Shown here one piece after another: positions 15,505-16,282 of a stretch of DNA of 16,282 bases. Within the stretch, counting starts at the first letter, position 1; each line of letters opens with the position of its first letter. The DNA comes from an uncultured bacterium (GTDB taxonomy: Bacteria; Bacillota; Clostridia; Christensenellales; Pumilibacteraceae), in the NCBI GenBank assembly GCA_949747725.1, contig CATKFJ010000102.1:1-16282 (forward strand), written 5' to 3'. The notes beneath the pieces were generated by a model. It had not been told where the DNA came from. It did no database searches and saw only the letters and a program-made list of their open reading frames with translations. The position numbers were made by a program, and so were the translations under genes.

Positions 15505-16282
15505 TTGGATACTCGCAATAAAAAAACAACTGTATATGCGGATAATGCGGCGACGACGGCAATGAACGACGCGGCGATTTCCGCAATGACGGAATATTTC
15601 AAGGAAGTGTACGGCAATCCGTCGTCATTGCATTCGGTGGGGCAAAGAGCCAAGGAAGAATTGGAAAAAGCCCGAGAAAGAATTGCTGCGCGTATCGGCG
15701 CGGACGCAAACGAGATATATTTCACATCGGGCGGCAGCGAAGCGGACAATCAGGCTATACGCTCGGCGGCTGTAAACGGAGCGAAACGCGGAAAAAAGCA
15801 TATCGTAACAACGGCATTCGAGCATCACGCGGTGTTGCACACGCTCAAAAAGCTGGAACGCGAAGGGTTCGAAGTTACGTACTTGCCCGTTCACGAAAAC
15901 GGCGTTGTGTCGGCGCAAGAGGTAAAAGCGGCGTTGCGTCCCGACACGGCTTTGGTAACGGTAATGTTTGCCAATAACGAGATCGGCACGATACAACCGA
16001 TCGCCGAGATAGGCGCAGTGTGCCGCGAACATAAAGTTGTGTTTCATACCGACGCCGTGCAGGCAGTGGGACACGTCCCGATAGACGTAAAAGACATGAA
16101 TATAGACATGCTGTCCATGTCGGCGCATAAATTCCACGGCGCAAAGGGCGTGGGCGCGCTGTATGTTCGGCGCGGCGTGCCGTTACACACGCTTATTGAG
16201 GGCGGCGCGCAGGAAAAGGGCAGGCGCGCGGGTACGGAAAACCTTGCCGGTATCGCGTCTATGGCGGCGGCGCTCGACTATG
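15505..16282 (+). CDS. iscS: Cysteine desulfurase, NifS/IscS group I (3' end beyond window)
   Basis: An open frame from TTG at 15505 runs off the window end after 259 codons without a stop. It encodes a pyridoxal-phosphate enzyme that takes sulfur from cysteine for iron-sulfur cluster, thiouridine or other sulfur transfer. Landmarks are VYADNAATT near the N-terminus, YGNPSSLHSVGQ, FTSGGSEADNQAI, the cofactor-stacking His in AFEHHAVLHTL, FANNEIGTIQP, HTDAVQAVGH and the Schiff-base Lys in SAHKFHGAKGVGALY (K209), then RRAGTENLAGI. The active-site Cys loop lies outside the window, so group I versus II rests on overall similarity. The TTG start is chosen because no in-frame ATG or GTG precedes the conserved YADNAATT motif and AGGAA lies 8 bases upstream. 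No Rrf2/IscR gene precedes it. A tRNA-modification partner such as mnmA or an iscU may follow, but it is not visible. Confidence 0.95.
   Translation, partial: MDTRNKKTTVYADNAATTAMNDAAISAMTEYFKEVYGNPSSLHSVGQRAKEELEKARERIAARIGADANEIYFTSGGSEADNQAIRSAAVNGAKRGKKHIVTTAFEHHAVLHTLKKLEREGFEVTYLPVHENGVVSAQEVKAALRPDTALVTVMFANNEIGTIQPIAEIGAVCREHKVVFHTDAVQAVGHVPIDVKDMNIDMLSMSAHKFHGAKGVGALYVRRGVPLHTLIEGGAQEKGRRAGTENLAGIASMAAALDY

Overview
The window reads as a chromosomal stretch of a low- to mid-GC Gram-positive, probably an uncultured anaerobic clostridium (Firmicutes). This rests on GGAGG-type ribosome sites before most genes, three exact TTGACA-17-TATAAT promoters, a lipoprotein, NPCBM/BIG2/InlB-repeat type modules, and a single-domain alarmone synthetase. 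Bacteroidota normally lack such promoters and ribosome sites, although the GH97 enzyme here belongs to a family best known from them. The genus cannot be read from this sequence, and no tRNA, rRNA, CRISPR array or transposase gene was seen.

Region 1 (1-541): a small CPCC-type zinc-ribbon protein of unknown role, whose start codon lies in a hairpin. Region 2 (744-7805): a carbohydrate locus. An AraC-family regulator diverges from a two-gene operon encoding a large multi-domain surface lipoprotein and, one base downstream, a 1267-aa secreted GH97 glycosidase with carbohydrate-binding modules. The likely logic is sugar sensing by the AraC protein, glycan binding by the lipoprotein and glycan cleavage by the GH97 enzyme. 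No transporter is present in the window.

Region 3 (7806-12547): an intergenic repeat, then a consensus promoter driving a Ppx/GppA-family phosphatase gene and a polyphosphate kinase gene (ppk1). The ppk1 frame is interrupted by an in-frame TAG at codon 95, near the N/H domain boundary. A short element flanked by 12-bp inverted repeats forms the ppk1 3' end. A convergent (p)ppGpp synthetase-like gene follows. Polyphosphate and alarmone metabolism are therefore adjacent. Region 4 (12611-14953, minus strand): a cytoplasmic GH3 beta-glycosidase with its own promoter, probably co-transcribed with the alarmone synthetase gene.

Region 5 (15073-16282): a self-contained gene for a 73-aa two-helix membrane protein (perfect promoter, strong ribosome site, terminator), then another perfect promoter and a TTG-started group I cysteine desulfurase gene that runs off the window edge.

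The observations most worth a second look are the amber-split ppk1, the polyphosphate/alarmone neighbourhood, the lipoprotein-GH97 pair, the MITE-like element at 11113-11249 and the small membrane protein.
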